In this document: piece after piece, positions 9,105 through 17,727 of the stretch
Layout: each line of letters begins with the position of its first letter
Numbering within the stretch: position 1 is the stretch's first letter
Assembly (NCBI GenBank): GCA_050944015.1
Contig: JBMNQG010000011.1
Coordinates: forward strand, 1-52,497
Reading direction: 5' to 3'
DNA from: DUOX01 sp050944015
GTDB lineage: Bacteria; Bacillota; Clostridia; Oscillospirales; Oscillospiraceae
Length of the DNA: 52,497 nt
Translations under genes and position numbers: made by a program
The notes under the pieces: generated by a model
What the model was told of the DNA's origin: nothing
The model's database searches: none
The model's input: the letters and a program-made list of their open reading frames with translations, nothing else

Positions 9105-9180
9105 AACGGAGGATGATTTATGTGCCCTATTCAAATTCCCCACCCTTTCATAAACGCCACGCGTTCCTGTTCTATATATA

Positions 9181-9209
9181 ATTATGGGTGCAAACATCGG
9201 ACAAGTCAA
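9181..9209 (-). promoter_or_regulatory. Promoter of the alpha/beta hydrolase gene
   Basis: On the minus strand TTGACT (9204-9209) and CATAAT (9181-9186) are 17 bp apart, placing transcription start near 9175, upstream of both candidate start codons. Confidence 0.6.
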
Positions 9210-9260
9210 TAGTCTCCCGTGCGTATGCTGGATTGGGGAACCTGAAAATAAGGCGGCTCA

Positions 9261-9346
9261 ACGATAAACAACATCGCCAACGGCGGAGCAATAATCCAAC
9301 CGCCGCAACCAAAAAAATCTGCGATGGATTTGGCATAACTCTAAGT
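9261..9346 (+). pseudogene. Remnant 1 of an XRE-family repressor
   Basis: Translated with one frame change, this reads TINNIANGG, then SNNPTAATKKICDGFGITLS. That is the recognition helix and following helix of a Cro/C1-type HTH protein. Only about 30 codons survive, with a 1-base loss near 9296. A homologous but diverged remnant lies at 10125-10258. The rest of 9210-9524 shows no gene; a hairpin (ACTATTTT / AAAAATAGT) lies near 9398-9417. Confidence 0.6.
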
Positions 9347-9524
9347 AGAGCAGGAAATAAGATAACAAATTATTTGGGGTAAATCGAACAATTATTTACT
9401 ATTTTGAAAAAAATAGTACAATAAAGGCAAGGCTACTAAAATTAATACCAATAGATGGATATCGGAGAGTGTATAATGGGGCTGACTGAGGAACTGCCCC
9501 GCGAGTAAGAAGGAGTGAAAGTAT

Positions 9525-10056
9525 ATGAAAACGGTCGTTATGTCCTTTTCTCTTACAGGTAATAACGAGGCTTTGGCAAAACGTATTGCCGAGGAGCTTA
9601 AAGTGACCACATAAGAATAACGGAGCCAAAAAAACGCGCAAACGGCACGATTGCGGCGGATCTTGTTTTCGGGAGAACACCACAAACAGAGCCCACACCG
9701 CAAGTTATGTCCGCATATGATCTTATTATTTTTATAGCGCCGGTATGGATGGGGCAGCCCGCATTCCCGTTGCGGTCGTATCTGAAACAACTAAAAAAAC
9801 ATCCGCAAAACATCCGCAAAAATATGCATATGTTTCGATAAGCGGCGGCAACAATCCTGGATTACCAAGTGCACTCAAAAACAGAACGGGCGTCGAAGCG
9901 GTGACAGTCATCGACCTGCACATAGCAGACCTTCTGCCGCCCGAGCCAAAGCCTACTGCTCAGGTTGTCAGCGCATACAGGCTAACCGTACAGGATATAG
10001 AAAATCTGACAAAGCGCGCGGTTACAATGCTTCGGGAGAAATTACCGGATGTGTGA
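9525..10056 (+). pseudogene. Flavodoxin-family pseudogene with two frameshifts
   Basis: AAGGAGTGAAAGTAT precedes an ATG that opens MKTVVMSFSLTGNNEALAKRI, the FMN-phosphate-loop start of a flavodoxin-like protein. Near 9603 the frame breaks. The next frame reads HIRITEPKKRANG through MSAYDLIIFIAPVWMGQPAF to about 9810. There an exact 11-bp tandem duplication (CATCCGCAAAA at 9800-9810 and 9811-9821) shifts the frame again. The last part, KYAYVSISGG to REKLPDV, ends at 10056. Joined, the pieces give a full-length protein of about 175 residues, so this gene was inactivated by small indels and the parts are otherwise recognisable. Confidence 0.85.
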
Positions 10057-10124
10057 GTATAAATGAAAGAAGTAAAAAATTGTTCACCCTGGTGTTGATA
10101 GTGCTAAGATCGCTCCAGAAATGC

Positions 10125-10258
10125 ATCGGAACTATCTCTGGCATTACCCAATCAACGCTAAGCAACATCGTCAACGGCGGAAGCAATAACCCAACCACCG
10201 CACTATAAAGAAAATTTGTGACGGGTTTGGAATTACGCTAAGTGAGTTGATCCAATAA
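10125..10258 (+). pseudogene. Remnant 2 of an XRE-family repressor
   Basis: The frame reads GTISGITQSTLSNIVNGGSN, then NPTTA. After a 1-base deletion near 10206 it continues IKKICDGFGITLSELIQ and stops at 10256-10258. This is the C-terminal two thirds of a Cro/C1-type HTH protein. It is clearly related to the remnant at 9261-9346, so two paralogous repressors flanked the flavodoxin gene. Confidence 0.7.
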
Positions 10259-10266
10259 ACGTTGGG

Positions 10267-10514
10267 ACATGGATCAGCATAGAGCCATACCCAACTCCCA
10301 ATATAGTAAAGCAGGACATAAAAGAAATTTTAGAAACCATAGCGTTTACTGATAAAATTATTTTTGGACGTGCAAATTATAGTAAGGAAGTCAATTCCTA
10401 CACATTACATCATGTGCCTTCTACAATGAGCAAGCAGCGATTGTAATAAGCTTCTGCGAAAAAAACAATATTCAGTATCATATTAAAAAGGGCACCATCA
10501 TTAATCAGAAATGA
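10267..10514 (+). pseudogene. C-terminal remnant of a radical SAM protein
   Basis: TWISIEPYPTPNIVKQDIKE runs on to FGRANYSKEVNSYTLHH. After a frameshift near 10415 it continues FYNEQAAIVISFCEKNN, then IQYHIKKGTI, stopping at 10512-10514. This is the recognisable C-terminal part (about 80 residues) of a spore-photolyase-like radical SAM family protein. The N-terminal domain with the CxxxCxxC cluster motif is missing. Confidence 0.65.
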
Positions 10515-10566
10515 AGCTAGTAGAGACGGTGCATTATTACGATTTAAGGGCTTGGGGGTTGTTTTA

Positions 10567-11475
10567 ATGAGCGATTTGAAACTTTTTAGAATCAAAAATG
10601 AAGCAAAAGAACTTGTAGGTACTTCAGTAGCCATTGAGAAATCTCTTCAGACGCTAATTGAAAACAATATGGAAACATTCTTTGGGATCAAGTTTCTTGC
10701 TTCTGAATATCCTACAGGTAAAAATCATGGAGGGCGAATTGATTCTTTGGGGATAGACGAAAACTATTGCCCTGTGATACTAGAATACAAAAGAGCATTA
10801 AATGAAAATGTAATAAACCAGGGACTGTATTATCTTGATTGGCTAATGGACCATAAAGCAGAATTCAAATTGCTTGTAATGGAGAAAATGGGGAAAGGAA
10901 TTGGCGATAAGATTGAATGGTCCATGCCGAGACTCTTGTGTATTGCAGGGGATTTTACAAAGTTTGATGAATACGCTGTAAAACAGATTAACAGGAATAT
11001 AGAACTTATAAGATATAAAAAATATGAGGACGACTTGATTCTGTTTGAACTGGTAAATGCTACTACGGCATCACAGACAGCTATAGTTTCAGATGATGGT
11101 TCAACTAAGCATAGTGCATACAAAACCGTAACTGAATACTTACAACAAGCTGATAAAGAATTACAGGACATGTATTATTCAGTTAGGGACTTCATACTAA
11201 ACCTCGGAGATGATATTCAGGAAAAAGTTCTAAAATATTACATTGCTTTTAAAAAAATTAGAAATTTTGCTTGCGTAGAAATTTATCCAAAAAGCAAAAC
11301 AATTCTTATTTACTTGAACATTAACCCCGACGAAGTAGAGTTAAAAGAAGGTTTTACAAGAGATGTGAGAAATATTGGTCATTACGGCACAGGAAATTTA
11401 GAGGTGAGAATAAATAGTCAAGACGATTTTGAAAAGGCTAAAGTACTTATAGCGAAAAGTTATGATGAGAATTAA
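10567..11475 (+). CDS. DUF5655 domain protein with NucS-like N-terminal nuclease fold
   Basis: This protein has 302 residues. The N-terminal half contains GRIDSLGID (D59) and ILEYKR (E73, K75), a spacing typical of PD-(D/E)XK nuclease folds as in NucS/DUF91 relatives. QGLYYLDWLMDH follows. The C-terminal region (about 205-300) resembles DUF5655: YYSVRDFILNLGDDIQEKV, then KKIRNFACVEIYPK and IGHYGTGNLEVRI. The start is ATG 10567 with GGGGG eight bases upstream. It is much more AT-rich than the flanking housekeeping genes and follows a stretch of gene remnants, suggesting acquisition. Such proteins occur in defence-rich regions, but their role is unproven. Confidence 0.75.
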   Translation: MSDLKLFRIKNEAKELVGTSVAIEKSLQTLIENNMETFFGIKFLASEYPTGKNHGGRIDSLGIDENYCPVILEYKRALNENVINQGLYYLDWLMDHKAEFKLLVMEKMGKGIGDKIEWSMPRLLCIAGDFTKFDEYAVKQINRNIELIRYKKYEDDLILFELVNATTASQTAIVSDDGSTKHSAYKTVTEYLQQADKELQDMYYSVRDFILNLGDDIQEKVLKYYIAFKKIRNFACVEIYPKSKTILIYLNINPDEVELKEGFTRDVRNIGHYGTGNLEVRINSQDDFEKAKVLIAKSYDEN

Positions 11476-11540
11476 TCGGGGAAATACTTTTAATCAGATA
11501 AACGCATTACAAATCTAAGTCTGGTGGGTGCATCTTTAAA

Positions 11541-11569
11541 AAAGCAGTGGCTAAAAAAGCCACTGCTTT
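11541..11569 (-). terminator. Terminator overlapping the stop codon of the deacetylase gene
   Basis: A perfect 11-bp stem (AAAGCAGTGGC 11541-11551, GCCACTGCTTT 11559-11569) is followed on the minus strand by T-rich sequence. The TAA stop at 11568-11570 overlaps the first bases of the stem, so translation ends inside the terminator. Confidence 0.8.
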
Positions 11570-12335
11570 ACGGCTTATACTGCGTCCCAGTATGGTCTAT
11601 TTTGTATTCGCCCTGCAAAATGATCTCCGAAACGGGAATAATCTTATACCCACCGGCCAAAAGGCCTTCGATTATACCCGGCAGGGCGGCGGGCGTGTTC
11701 TTCGCGGCGTTGTGGAACAACACTATAGACCCGGGGCCTACCCTCTTGAGCACCCGCTCCTTTATCTGGTCGGCGGACAGGTCTTTCCAGTCTAAACTAT
11801 CTACGTCCCACTGGATGGCGTACATGCCCATGCTGTTGATTGTGCTAATCACATTATCGTCATACTCGCCATATGGCGGGCGGAACAAAGTCGGAGTCAC
11901 GCCCGTTATCTTGGCGATTTTTTCATTGCAGGCGGTGACATTCCTGACTATCTCCTCCGCCGACAGCTTTGAGAAATGGGCGTGGTCGTCCGAGTGGTTC
12001 ATTATCTCGTGCCCAGCGTTGTACAGCGCCTTCACAGACTCCGGATACTTATCCACCCAGAACCCGCAGACGAAAAACGTGGCTTTTACATTGTATTTTC
12101 CTAATATTTCTATCAGTTGTTCGGTATCTTCATTGCCCCAAGCGGCGTCAAACGTGAGGGAAACGCATTTGTCGTCCCTCTTTACGCAGTAAATGGGAAG
12201 CTGCCTTGTGGTGGCCGCCACGCCAATAATCCTGGGGCTGTTTACAACCCAGAATATCAGCACGACAGCCAAAACAAGGGCCACCCCTGCCACCACTTTC
12301 TTACGCTCCTGCAGCATCTTTAAATATCTCCTCAT
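11568..12335 (-). CDS. Polysaccharide deacetylase (NodB domain, PdaB-like)
   Basis: This 255-residue protein has an N-terminal membrane anchor (about 13-32) and an extracytoplasmic NodB catalytic domain that removes acetyl groups from cell-wall or exopolysaccharide amino sugars. The family motifs are in order: TFDAAWG (61-67, catalytic Asp), NHSDDHAH (metal histidines), RPPYGEYD, DVDSLDWK and VLFHN. PdaB-type proteins act in spore cortex formation, which would imply a spore former, but the assignment to that subfamily is inferred. The start is ATG 12335 behind GGGGGTAG; an ATG at 12353 has no ribosome site. It is monocistronic. Confidence 0.85.
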   Translation of the reverse strand: MRRYLKMLQERKKVVAGVALVLAVVLIFWVVNSPRIIGVAATTRQLPIYCVKRDDKCVSLTFDAAWGNEDTEQLIEILGKYNVKATFFVCGFWVDKYPESVKALYNAGHEIMNHSDDHAHFSKLSAEEIVRNVTACNEKIAKITGVTPTLFRPPYGEYDDNVISTINSMGMYAIQWDVDSLDWKDLSADQIKERVLKRVGPGSIVLFHNAAKNTPAALPGIIEGLLAGGYKIIPVSEIILQGEYKIDHTGTQYKP

Positions 12336-12606
12336 AGGACTACCCCCAAACATAATCTTGGTACATCCTATGACGAGCTTGGGCTTGTTAAAACTTTTTT
12401 CTTAATAAGATATATTGATTATGAGGGTATAATGTTAATAATAAAAGTATGCCGAGAGGTAGCGATACTGAATAAGAATAACTTAATTGATGTTGCCTTT
12501 TTCATATTAATTGCCTACCAATGATGCATCTCTTGCAAAAACATAGTTGCTTTTGGTAGAAACAGGCATTGTGGGCGGGGAATGCCCACATTTTTTGTTG
12601 TATTGA
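12336..12606. other. Intergenic stretch with a terminator, otherwise empty
   Basis: This stretch carries the divergent promoter space of the deacetylase gene and the degraded 5' side of the hydrogenase-like pseudogene. The only clear element is the hairpin at 12570-12596: TGTGGGC / GCCCACA, then T6. That is a plus-strand terminator with no intact gene in front of it, probably left from a deleted gene. Confidence 0.6.
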
Positions 12607-13585
12607 AGGAAAGTTTGCGCTATAATAGAGCTGAAAGATAAAAATATAACATTAATTAAGTGCGTCTCCTGCGGCGCCTGCGTGTACCAGTGCCCCTTCG
12701 GCGCCATAATGGATAAGTCCTATATTCTGGACGCCATAAACATACTCAAGGGTAGCGAGAACAACACGAAATACCGGGTCCACGCAGTGGTTGCCCCCGC
12801 CATTTCCAGCCAGTTTACATACGCCAAGCTGGGTCAGGTAATCAGCGGCCTGCGTAAACTTGGTTTCCACTCCGTTGTTGAGGCCGCCCTGGGCGCAGAC
12901 ATGGTAGCCTACGAGGAAGCACAGGAGCTTGTGGAGCGCCGCTATCTCTCCAGCTCCTGCTGTCCTGCCTTCGTTGAACTTGTCAGGAAGAAGTTCCCGA
13001 CCCTGGCAGACCACATTTCCAGCAGCCTTTCCCCCATGGCAACCATCAGCAAATTCTTGAAGGAGAAGTACCCCGGGGACAAGGTAATCTTTGTCGGTCC
13101 CTGCACCGCCAAGAAGAAGTCTTTTCAGGAAGGTCCGGAAAGCCAGTATGTGGACTGCGTCATAACCTTTGAGGAGCTGCAGGCACTTTTCGACAGCCGG
13201 GATATTGACATCACCGAATTGGAGGAAGAGGAGCTCAACCACGCCTCCTATTTCGGCAGAATCTTTGCCCGCTGCGGAGGCCTTGCAGACAGTGGCCCAA
13301 AGCCTAAAAGAGCACGGAACCGTGGATTTCGTGTACAGGCCCATCTCCGCCGACGGGATTGAAAACTGTATCGCTGTTCTCGCAAAAGCAGCCAAGAGCC
13401 TGCCTATCGGCAACTTTATCGAAGGCATGGCCTGCACCGGAGGCTGCATCGGCGGTGCAGGGTGCCTTACCCACGCCGAAAAAAGCAGGATATACGTAGA
13501 GAGGTACGGGGAAGCAGCAATTTCAAAGATGATTTCCGACGCCGTATCCGACGCCAACATGGAAAATATGGACAACGTGAGCTAA
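12607..13585 (+). pseudogene. 5'-truncated, frameshifted [FeFe]-hydrogenase-like protein
   Basis: The frame is open from 12607 without a start codon in a sensible place. It enters directly at a 4Fe-4S motif (CVSCGACVYQCP). An [FeFe]-hydrogenase large-subunit C-terminal domain follows, with the motifs SSSCCPAFVE, FVGPCTAKKK and, in a second frame, EGMACTGGCIGGAG. The frame change lies at about 13280-13290 (GRIFARCGGLA into QTVAQSLKEHG), consistent with a single-base deletion. Intact homologues carry roughly 190 more N-terminal residues. The active-site cysteine motifs survive, so the ancestor was probably a hydrogenase or redox sensor. A product from internal starts is possible but the frameshift cuts off the last cysteine motif. 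Confidence 0.8.
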
Positions 13586-13653
13586 CATTATTTAACCCCG
13601 GCTAAAAAGTGACGAAAATATAAGTAAATAGTGGCCCGAATGGAGGGACAGGC

Positions 13654-14148
13654 TTGAACTACTACGCGCCAAATCTCATATCTGTATGCGTGGATTATGT
13701 CAACTATCCCTATTTCGGCGGCGGTGTCTATCACTGCTACTCCTCATCTCCCGTTAAATTCGACGGTATAGTCCAGCTCACGAATATCATGGATGCTTTC
13801 TTTGACTCTATACGTATTCCCCAAGCAGCCAACAAACCCCGCAGCTTTACGCCGAGCAATGATGAACCTAATAGATCTGAAAATGAGGTGCAGGTAATGT
13901 CAATACGGGATATTACAAATCAACGTGGTGAAAAAGCCACCTTCATAGTACATGTCCAGTACCGCCAGAACGCCACCTGGCAGGGCAACGTATTTTGGGC
14001 CGAAAAAAACATCACCCGGAATTTTCGCAGCGCCCTTGAACTGCTGAAACTGATTGACAGCGCCTTCAACGACGGCTCCAGCCAAACCTTCTGCGGCATT
14101 GAGCAGGAGAATCACTCGGAACATATCATCGAAGAAAAAGAAGCGTAA
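13654..14148 (+). CDS. Conserved hypothetical protein
   Basis: This protein has 164 residues. It starts at TTG 13654 with GGAGGG seven bases upstream. The recognisable part is the C-terminal half, RGEKATFIVHVQYRQNATWQ followed by GNVFWAEKNITRNFRSALELLKLIDSAF, a pattern I have met in small clostridial proteins of unknown role. The N-terminal 75 residues are variable, rich in aromatic residues and proline. There is no signal peptide or membrane segment. It is monocistronic, ending in a strong terminator. Confidence 0.65.
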   Translation: MNYYAPNLISVCVDYVNYPYFGGGVYHCYSSSPVKFDGIVQLTNIMDAFFDSIRIPQAANKPRSFTPSNDEPNRSENEVQVMSIRDITNQRGEKATFIVHVQYRQNATWQGNVFWAEKNITRNFRSALELLKLIDSAFNDGSSQTFCGIEQENHSEHIIEEKEA

Positions 14149-14182
14149 GACTTTGGACAGCATATTGGCTAAACAGGAAATA

Positions 14183-14226
14183 AAAATGTTGGGATACGGC
14201 GCTCCGTATTCCAACATTTTTTATAT
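14183..14226. terminator. Bidirectional terminator
   Basis: AAAATGTTGGGATACGG pairs with CCGTATTCCAACATTTT around a CGCT loop, with A-rich and T-rich flanks on either side. It ends both the gene at 13654 and the convergent phosphohexomutase gene. Confidence 0.85.
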
Positions 14227-14237
14227 TATTTCCATAC

Positions 14238-15965
14238 TTAAGCACCCAGGGTCCTTGCGAATGCCTCGTATTTTTCAAGCTTTTGGTCGCACTGGGAGCG
14301 GCTCTCCCCTCTGGTCAGGATGTACACCTTGATTTTGGGCTCCGTTCCCGAGGGGCGCACGATAAGGGAGGTTCCGTCAGCCAGCTCAAAGTAGAGGACA
14401 TTTGAGCCGCGTATCTCGGTCTCTCCCACAACGCCCAGGCCGGAAACGCTTATACGGCCGCTCAGGTAATCCCTCATCCTTACCACCCGTACGCCGGAAA
14501 TCTCCTTTGGCGGCTCAGCCCTGAGGCGCTCCATGAGGCTTTTCATTTTTTCCAGGCCGTCCAGCCCCGGCATCAGCAGATTTAGGGTCCTCTCGCCGAA
14601 CCAGCCGTATTCCCTGTACAGGCTCTCCAGGGCCTGCAGCAGTGTCATGCCCTTCTCGAAATAATGGGCCGCCATCTCGGCTATCATCACCGAGGCAGTC
14701 ACCGCGTCCTTATCCCGGACGTAGCTGCCCATCATGTAGCCGTAGCTCTCCTCGTAGGCCATGAGGCAGTCGTACTTGCCGGTTCTTTCGTACTCAGCCA
14801 CTTTTTCCGCCATAAACTTGAAGCCCGTAAAGGTCTCGTCCATATGGACGCCGTTTTGCAGGGCAACCTCCCTGGCCATCTCCGTGGTGACTATGGTCTT
14901 GATTGCGGCGGCGTTCTCTGGCAGGGTTCCTGCCGCCTTTCTGGCCTTTATAATATAGTCCAGCAGGAGCACACCCATCTGGTTCCCGCTTATGCCCGCA
15001 TACTCGCCCTCCGGGGTGCGGACCATAACACCCACCCTGTCCGCGTCCGGGTCCGTGCCTATGATAAGGTCGCTGCCCACCTTTTTGGCCAGGCCGACGG
15101 CCAGGTAAAAGCTCTCGGGGTTTTCAGGGTTGGGGCTTTCCACTGTGGAAAAGTCGCTGTCTATAACCATCTGCTCCGGGACGGGCACAATATGTTTCAT
15201 ACCCAACCGCCTGAGGGCCTCAGGAACCAGTTTGTAGCCGGTACCGTGGAAGGGGGTGTACACGATTTTAAACCTGTCGGCCACCCTGGCCACCACGTCC
15301 CTGTCGATTGACTGGGACAGGACCTTTTCCAGAAAGGCCTCGTCGGTTTCCGCGCCTATGAACCGAACCAGGCCCTTTTCCACTGCCTCGTCGAAGTCCA
15401 TGGTGGAGACCCCGGAAAAAATGTCCGTCTCCCCCATTGCCCTGGCGATTGCGGCGGCATGCTCCGGGGGCAGCTGGGCGCCGTCGGACCAGTAGACCTT
15501 ATAGCCGTTGTAATCCTTGGGGTTGTGGCTGGCGGTGATGTTAATCCCCGCCGCCCCGTAATGGCGGATGGCGAAGCTCAGCTCCGGGGTGGGACGCATG
15601 GCGTCAAAAATCAGCACCCTTATCCCGTTGGCGGCCATAACCGCCGCCGCCTCCCGGGCGAAGGCCTCGCTGTTCCTGCGGCAGTCGTAGCAGATAACCA
15701 CACCTTTTTGGGCGAAGCTTTCCCCTTCCGCCTTGATAACCGAGGCGAAGGCCTGGGTGGCGTGCCGCACCACGTGCACGTTCATGCGGTGCAGGCCCAT
15801 GCCCATAATTCCCCGCAATCCGGCGGTTCCAAAGTCCAGAGGGGCGAAAAACCGGCTCTCGATTTCCCCCTCATTGCCGCCGATTTCGTGCAGTTCCAGC
15901 CACTCGGCCTCGCTTAAGGAGGGGCTGTCCAGCCAGCGCTGATATTCGTCCTTATACCTGAACAT
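14238..15965 (-). CDS. Phosphoglucomutase/phosphomannomutase
   Basis: This 575-residue alpha-D-phosphohexomutase interconverts hexose 1- and 6-phosphates for cell-wall and glycan precursors. The catalytic phosphoserine loop TASHNP is at about 144-149 (Ser146). The metal loop GTDPDADRVG, the sugar-binding YEESYGYM and the C-terminal phosphate-binding RPSGTEPKIK are all intact. The PgcA-like length and N terminus (FGTAGLRGIMG) are normal. The start is ATG 15965 with GAGGGTG six bases upstream; the frame extends further without support. It overlaps the upstream DUF2007-type gene by 14 bp, suggesting coupled translation. Confidence 0.92.
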   Translation of the reverse strand: MFRYKDEYQRWLDSPSLSEAEWLELHEIGGNEGEIESRFFAPLDFGTAGLRGIMGMGLHRMNVHVVRHATQAFASVIKAEGESFAQKGVVICYDCRRNSEAFAREAAAVMAANGIRVLIFDAMRPTPELSFAIRHYGAAGINITASHNPKDYNGYKVYWSDGAQLPPEHAAAIARAMGETDIFSGVSTMDFDEAVEKGLVRFIGAETDEAFLEKVLSQSIDRDVVARVADRFKIVYTPFHGTGYKLVPEALRRLGMKHIVPVPEQMVIDSDFSTVESPNPENPESFYLAVGLAKKVGSDLIIGTDPDADRVGVMVRTPEGEYAGISGNQMGVLLLDYIIKARKAAGTLPENAAAIKTIVTTEMAREVALQNGVHMDETFTGFKFMAEKVAEYERTGKYDCLMAYEESYGYMMGSYVRDKDAVTASVMIAEMAAHYFEKGMTLLQALESLYREYGWFGERTLNLLMPGLDGLEKMKSLMERLRAEPPKEISGVRVVRMRDYLSGRISVSGLGVVGETEIRGSNVLYFELADGTSLIVRPSGTEPKIKVYILTRGESRSQCDQKLEKYEAFARTLGA

Positions 15966-16353
15966 CGCTTTCACCCTCAAGTATGTTTCTGGCTTCCTCC
16001 AGCATTGTGACGGGCACATAGATGTCCGCGCCCGTCCCGCTCATGCCCAGTACCACCCTGCCCAGGACGCCGTTTTCGGGAAAACGCTTCAGGCAGGGAA
16101 TGCCGTAGGCGCGAAGCATGCTGACAAGCATCTCGTCCTCAAAACCAACGCTGCTGCAGTGGGTCAGAAAGGCCGGAGCCACGGGCTCCCCATCCTCTCC
16201 CCTGGGCCAGCTATCCAGCAGCCTGCCCCTGTCCGACCGGCCCCAGAAAGGCTTGGCTTTTCCGGGGGCTTCAGCCTCCCGGAGTTCCGCGCCGCAATTG
16301 GGGCAGGACGCCGACTCCTCAGTCAGCTCTTTTCCGCAGGCGTGGCATTTCAT
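15952..16353 (-). CDS. Zinc-ribbon plus DUF2007 (signal-transducing-type) protein
   Basis: This 133-residue protein has an N-terminal zinc ribbon (CHACGKEL and CPNCGAEL, four cysteines). A C-terminal DUF2007-like fold starts at about 75: VGFEDEMLVSMLRAYGIPC through DIYVPVTMLEEARNIL. DUF2007 proteins resemble PII-type folds but their role is unknown. The start is ATG 16353, preceded by GAGGTGA. It sits between rlmH and the phosphohexomutase gene and overlaps the latter. Confidence 0.75.
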   Translation of the reverse strand: MKCHACGKELTEESASCPNCGAELREAEAPGKAKPFWGRSDRGRLLDSWPRGEDGEPVAPAFLTHCSSVGFEDEMLVSMLRAYGIPCLKRFPENGVLGRVVLGMSGTGADIYVPVTMLEEARNILEGESDVQV

Positions 16354-16366
16354 GGACAGTTCACCT

Positions 16367-16849
16367 CTATTTATGGTATTTCGACCCTTCAATTATGGAA
16401 AATCCCCTGTAAATCTGCTCGGCCAGCATCACTCTGGCCAGATGATGGGGAAAGGTCATCCTGGACATTGACAGCTTCAGGTCCGCCCTGTTTTTTATGC
16501 TGTGGTGGAGCCCGAAGGAGCCTCCGATTACAAAGCACAGCCGGCTTCTGCCCTTCAGGGCGCAGTCGTCCAGGAGGGCTGCCAGCTCAGTGCTTGAAAG
16601 CTGCCGGCCCTCGACGCACATGGCGATAACGTATGAGCCCGGCGGGATTCGCTTTTCAATTTCCTGGGCCTCCCTGGCCAGGGCGGCCTCCACCTCCCCG
16701 TCGGAGGGGCTCATCCCCAGTCGGAACTCCGGCAGCTCGTCCACCTCAAATTTACAGTATGCGGAAAGCCGCTTGGAATATTCAGAAAATGCCTCAATAT
16801 AATGCTTTTCCCGCATTTTCCCCACGCAGACAAGTCTTATGTTGAGCAT
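16367..16849 (-). CDS. rlmH: 23S rRNA (pseudouridine1915-N3)-methyltransferase RlmH
   Basis: This SPOUT-class methyltransferase of 160 residues methylates pseudouridine 1915 of 23S rRNA in the 70S ribosome. Family marks are IRLVCVGK at the start, the knot region FVIGGSFGLH, and the C-terminal MTFPHHLARVMLAEQIYRGF ending in SKYHK. The start is ATG 16849, where GAAAGGA has better spacing than for ATG 16858. It overlaps the 3' end of walJ by 13 bp, an arrangement also seen around rlmH in other Firmicutes. Confidence 0.95.
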   Translation of the reverse strand: MLNIRLVCVGKMREKHYIEAFSEYSKRLSAYCKFEVDELPEFRLGMSPSDGEVEAALAREAQEIEKRIPPGSYVIAMCVEGRQLSSTELAALLDDCALKGRSRLCFVIGGSFGLHHSIKNRADLKLSMSRMTFPHHLARVMLAEQIYRGFSIIEGSKYHK

Positions 16850-17643
16850 GGGCTGCATTTCCTTTCAATCTTCAAGCTCATGAGCTTCGCCTCGGGAGCG
16901 ACTTTCAGGGTCACATCCCGGCCGGGGCGTATGCCTTCCCTTTCCAGGGCCTCGGATACGGTCTTCTCGGCCAAGTCCGGGCGGTTGTTCTCACGGCTCA
17001 GGTGAGCCAGAACTATGGACCAGGCGCCCTTTTCCACCAGCCGCGCCGCCAGGTCCCCGCAGTCGTCGTTGGATAAATGGCCCCGCTCCGAGAGAATCCT
17101 TCTTTTAAGCTGGTAGGGGTATCTCCCGAAGCGCAGCATCTCCACATCGTGGTTTGCCTCTATTATTGCGGCATCGGCCCCCGAAAGGGCTTCCAGCACT
17201 TCCTCCGTCACATGGCCCAAATCGGTGCAATACCCTAAACATACGCCGGAATCCATCCTGTACCCCACGCTCTGGGGCGTGTCGTGGGGAGTGGGAAAGG
17301 CCACGACGGATATGTCCCCTATTTTAAAGTCCCGGCCAACCTGAATTTCACACAGAAAATCTTCGACCCCCGCGATAGACCACCTGAGATGGTTGCCTAC
17401 TGTACGGGGGGCGTAGATGGGCAGCTGGCAGTGTTTTATCATGGTGGCGAGCCCTGCAATATGGTCGGAGTGTTCGTGGGTGATAAGAACTCCGCTTATA
17501 TCTTTCGGAACAAGCCCCAACTCCCCCAGCGCGGTTTTTAGCCTCCTCATGGAAATACCGGCGTCTATAAGTATATGTGATCCAGCGGAGCTCACGAGAG
17601 TGCAGTTGCCCCCGGAGCCGCTGGCAAATATGTGTATTTGCAT
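16837..17643 (-). CDS. walJ: MBL-fold hydrolase WalJ/YycJ
   Basis: This 268-residue metallo-beta-lactamase-fold protein has the metal motif HEHSDH and further ligands in CTDLGH, EANHD and LAHLS. YycJ/WalJ proteins are the usual last member of the walRK operon and have been linked to nuclease activity and cell-division coordination. Here murA and a terminator separate walJ from yycI, but the order is otherwise that of Bacillus. GGAG lies ten bases upstream of the ATG. It is coupled by overlap to rlmH. Confidence 0.9.
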   Translation of the reverse strand: MQIHIFASGSGGNCTLVSSAGSHILIDAGISMRRLKTALGELGLVPKDISGVLITHEHSDHIAGLATMIKHCQLPIYAPRTVGNHLRWSIAGVEDFLCEIQVGRDFKIGDISVVAFPTPHDTPQSVGYRMDSGVCLGYCTDLGHVTEEVLEALSGADAAIIEANHDVEMLRFGRYPYQLKRRILSERGHLSNDDCGDLAARLVEKGAWSIVLAHLSRENNRPDLAEKTVSEALEREGIRPGRDVTLKVAPEAKLMSLKIERKCSPCST

Positions 17644-17685
17644 ATATGTGCTTCTCCAATATAAACTGACTGAAATATAAAATGC

Positions 17686-17717
17686 TGCCCTGCGGCTACA
17701 CTTTCGCCGGCAGGGCT
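17686..17717 (-). terminator. Terminator after murA
   Basis: On the minus strand GCCCTGC (17710-17716) pairs with GCAGGGC (17687-17693), with an extra GCC/GGC pairing inside, and TTTTATATTT follows. Confidence 0.7.
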
Positions 17718-17727
17718 TGTCTTCCTT

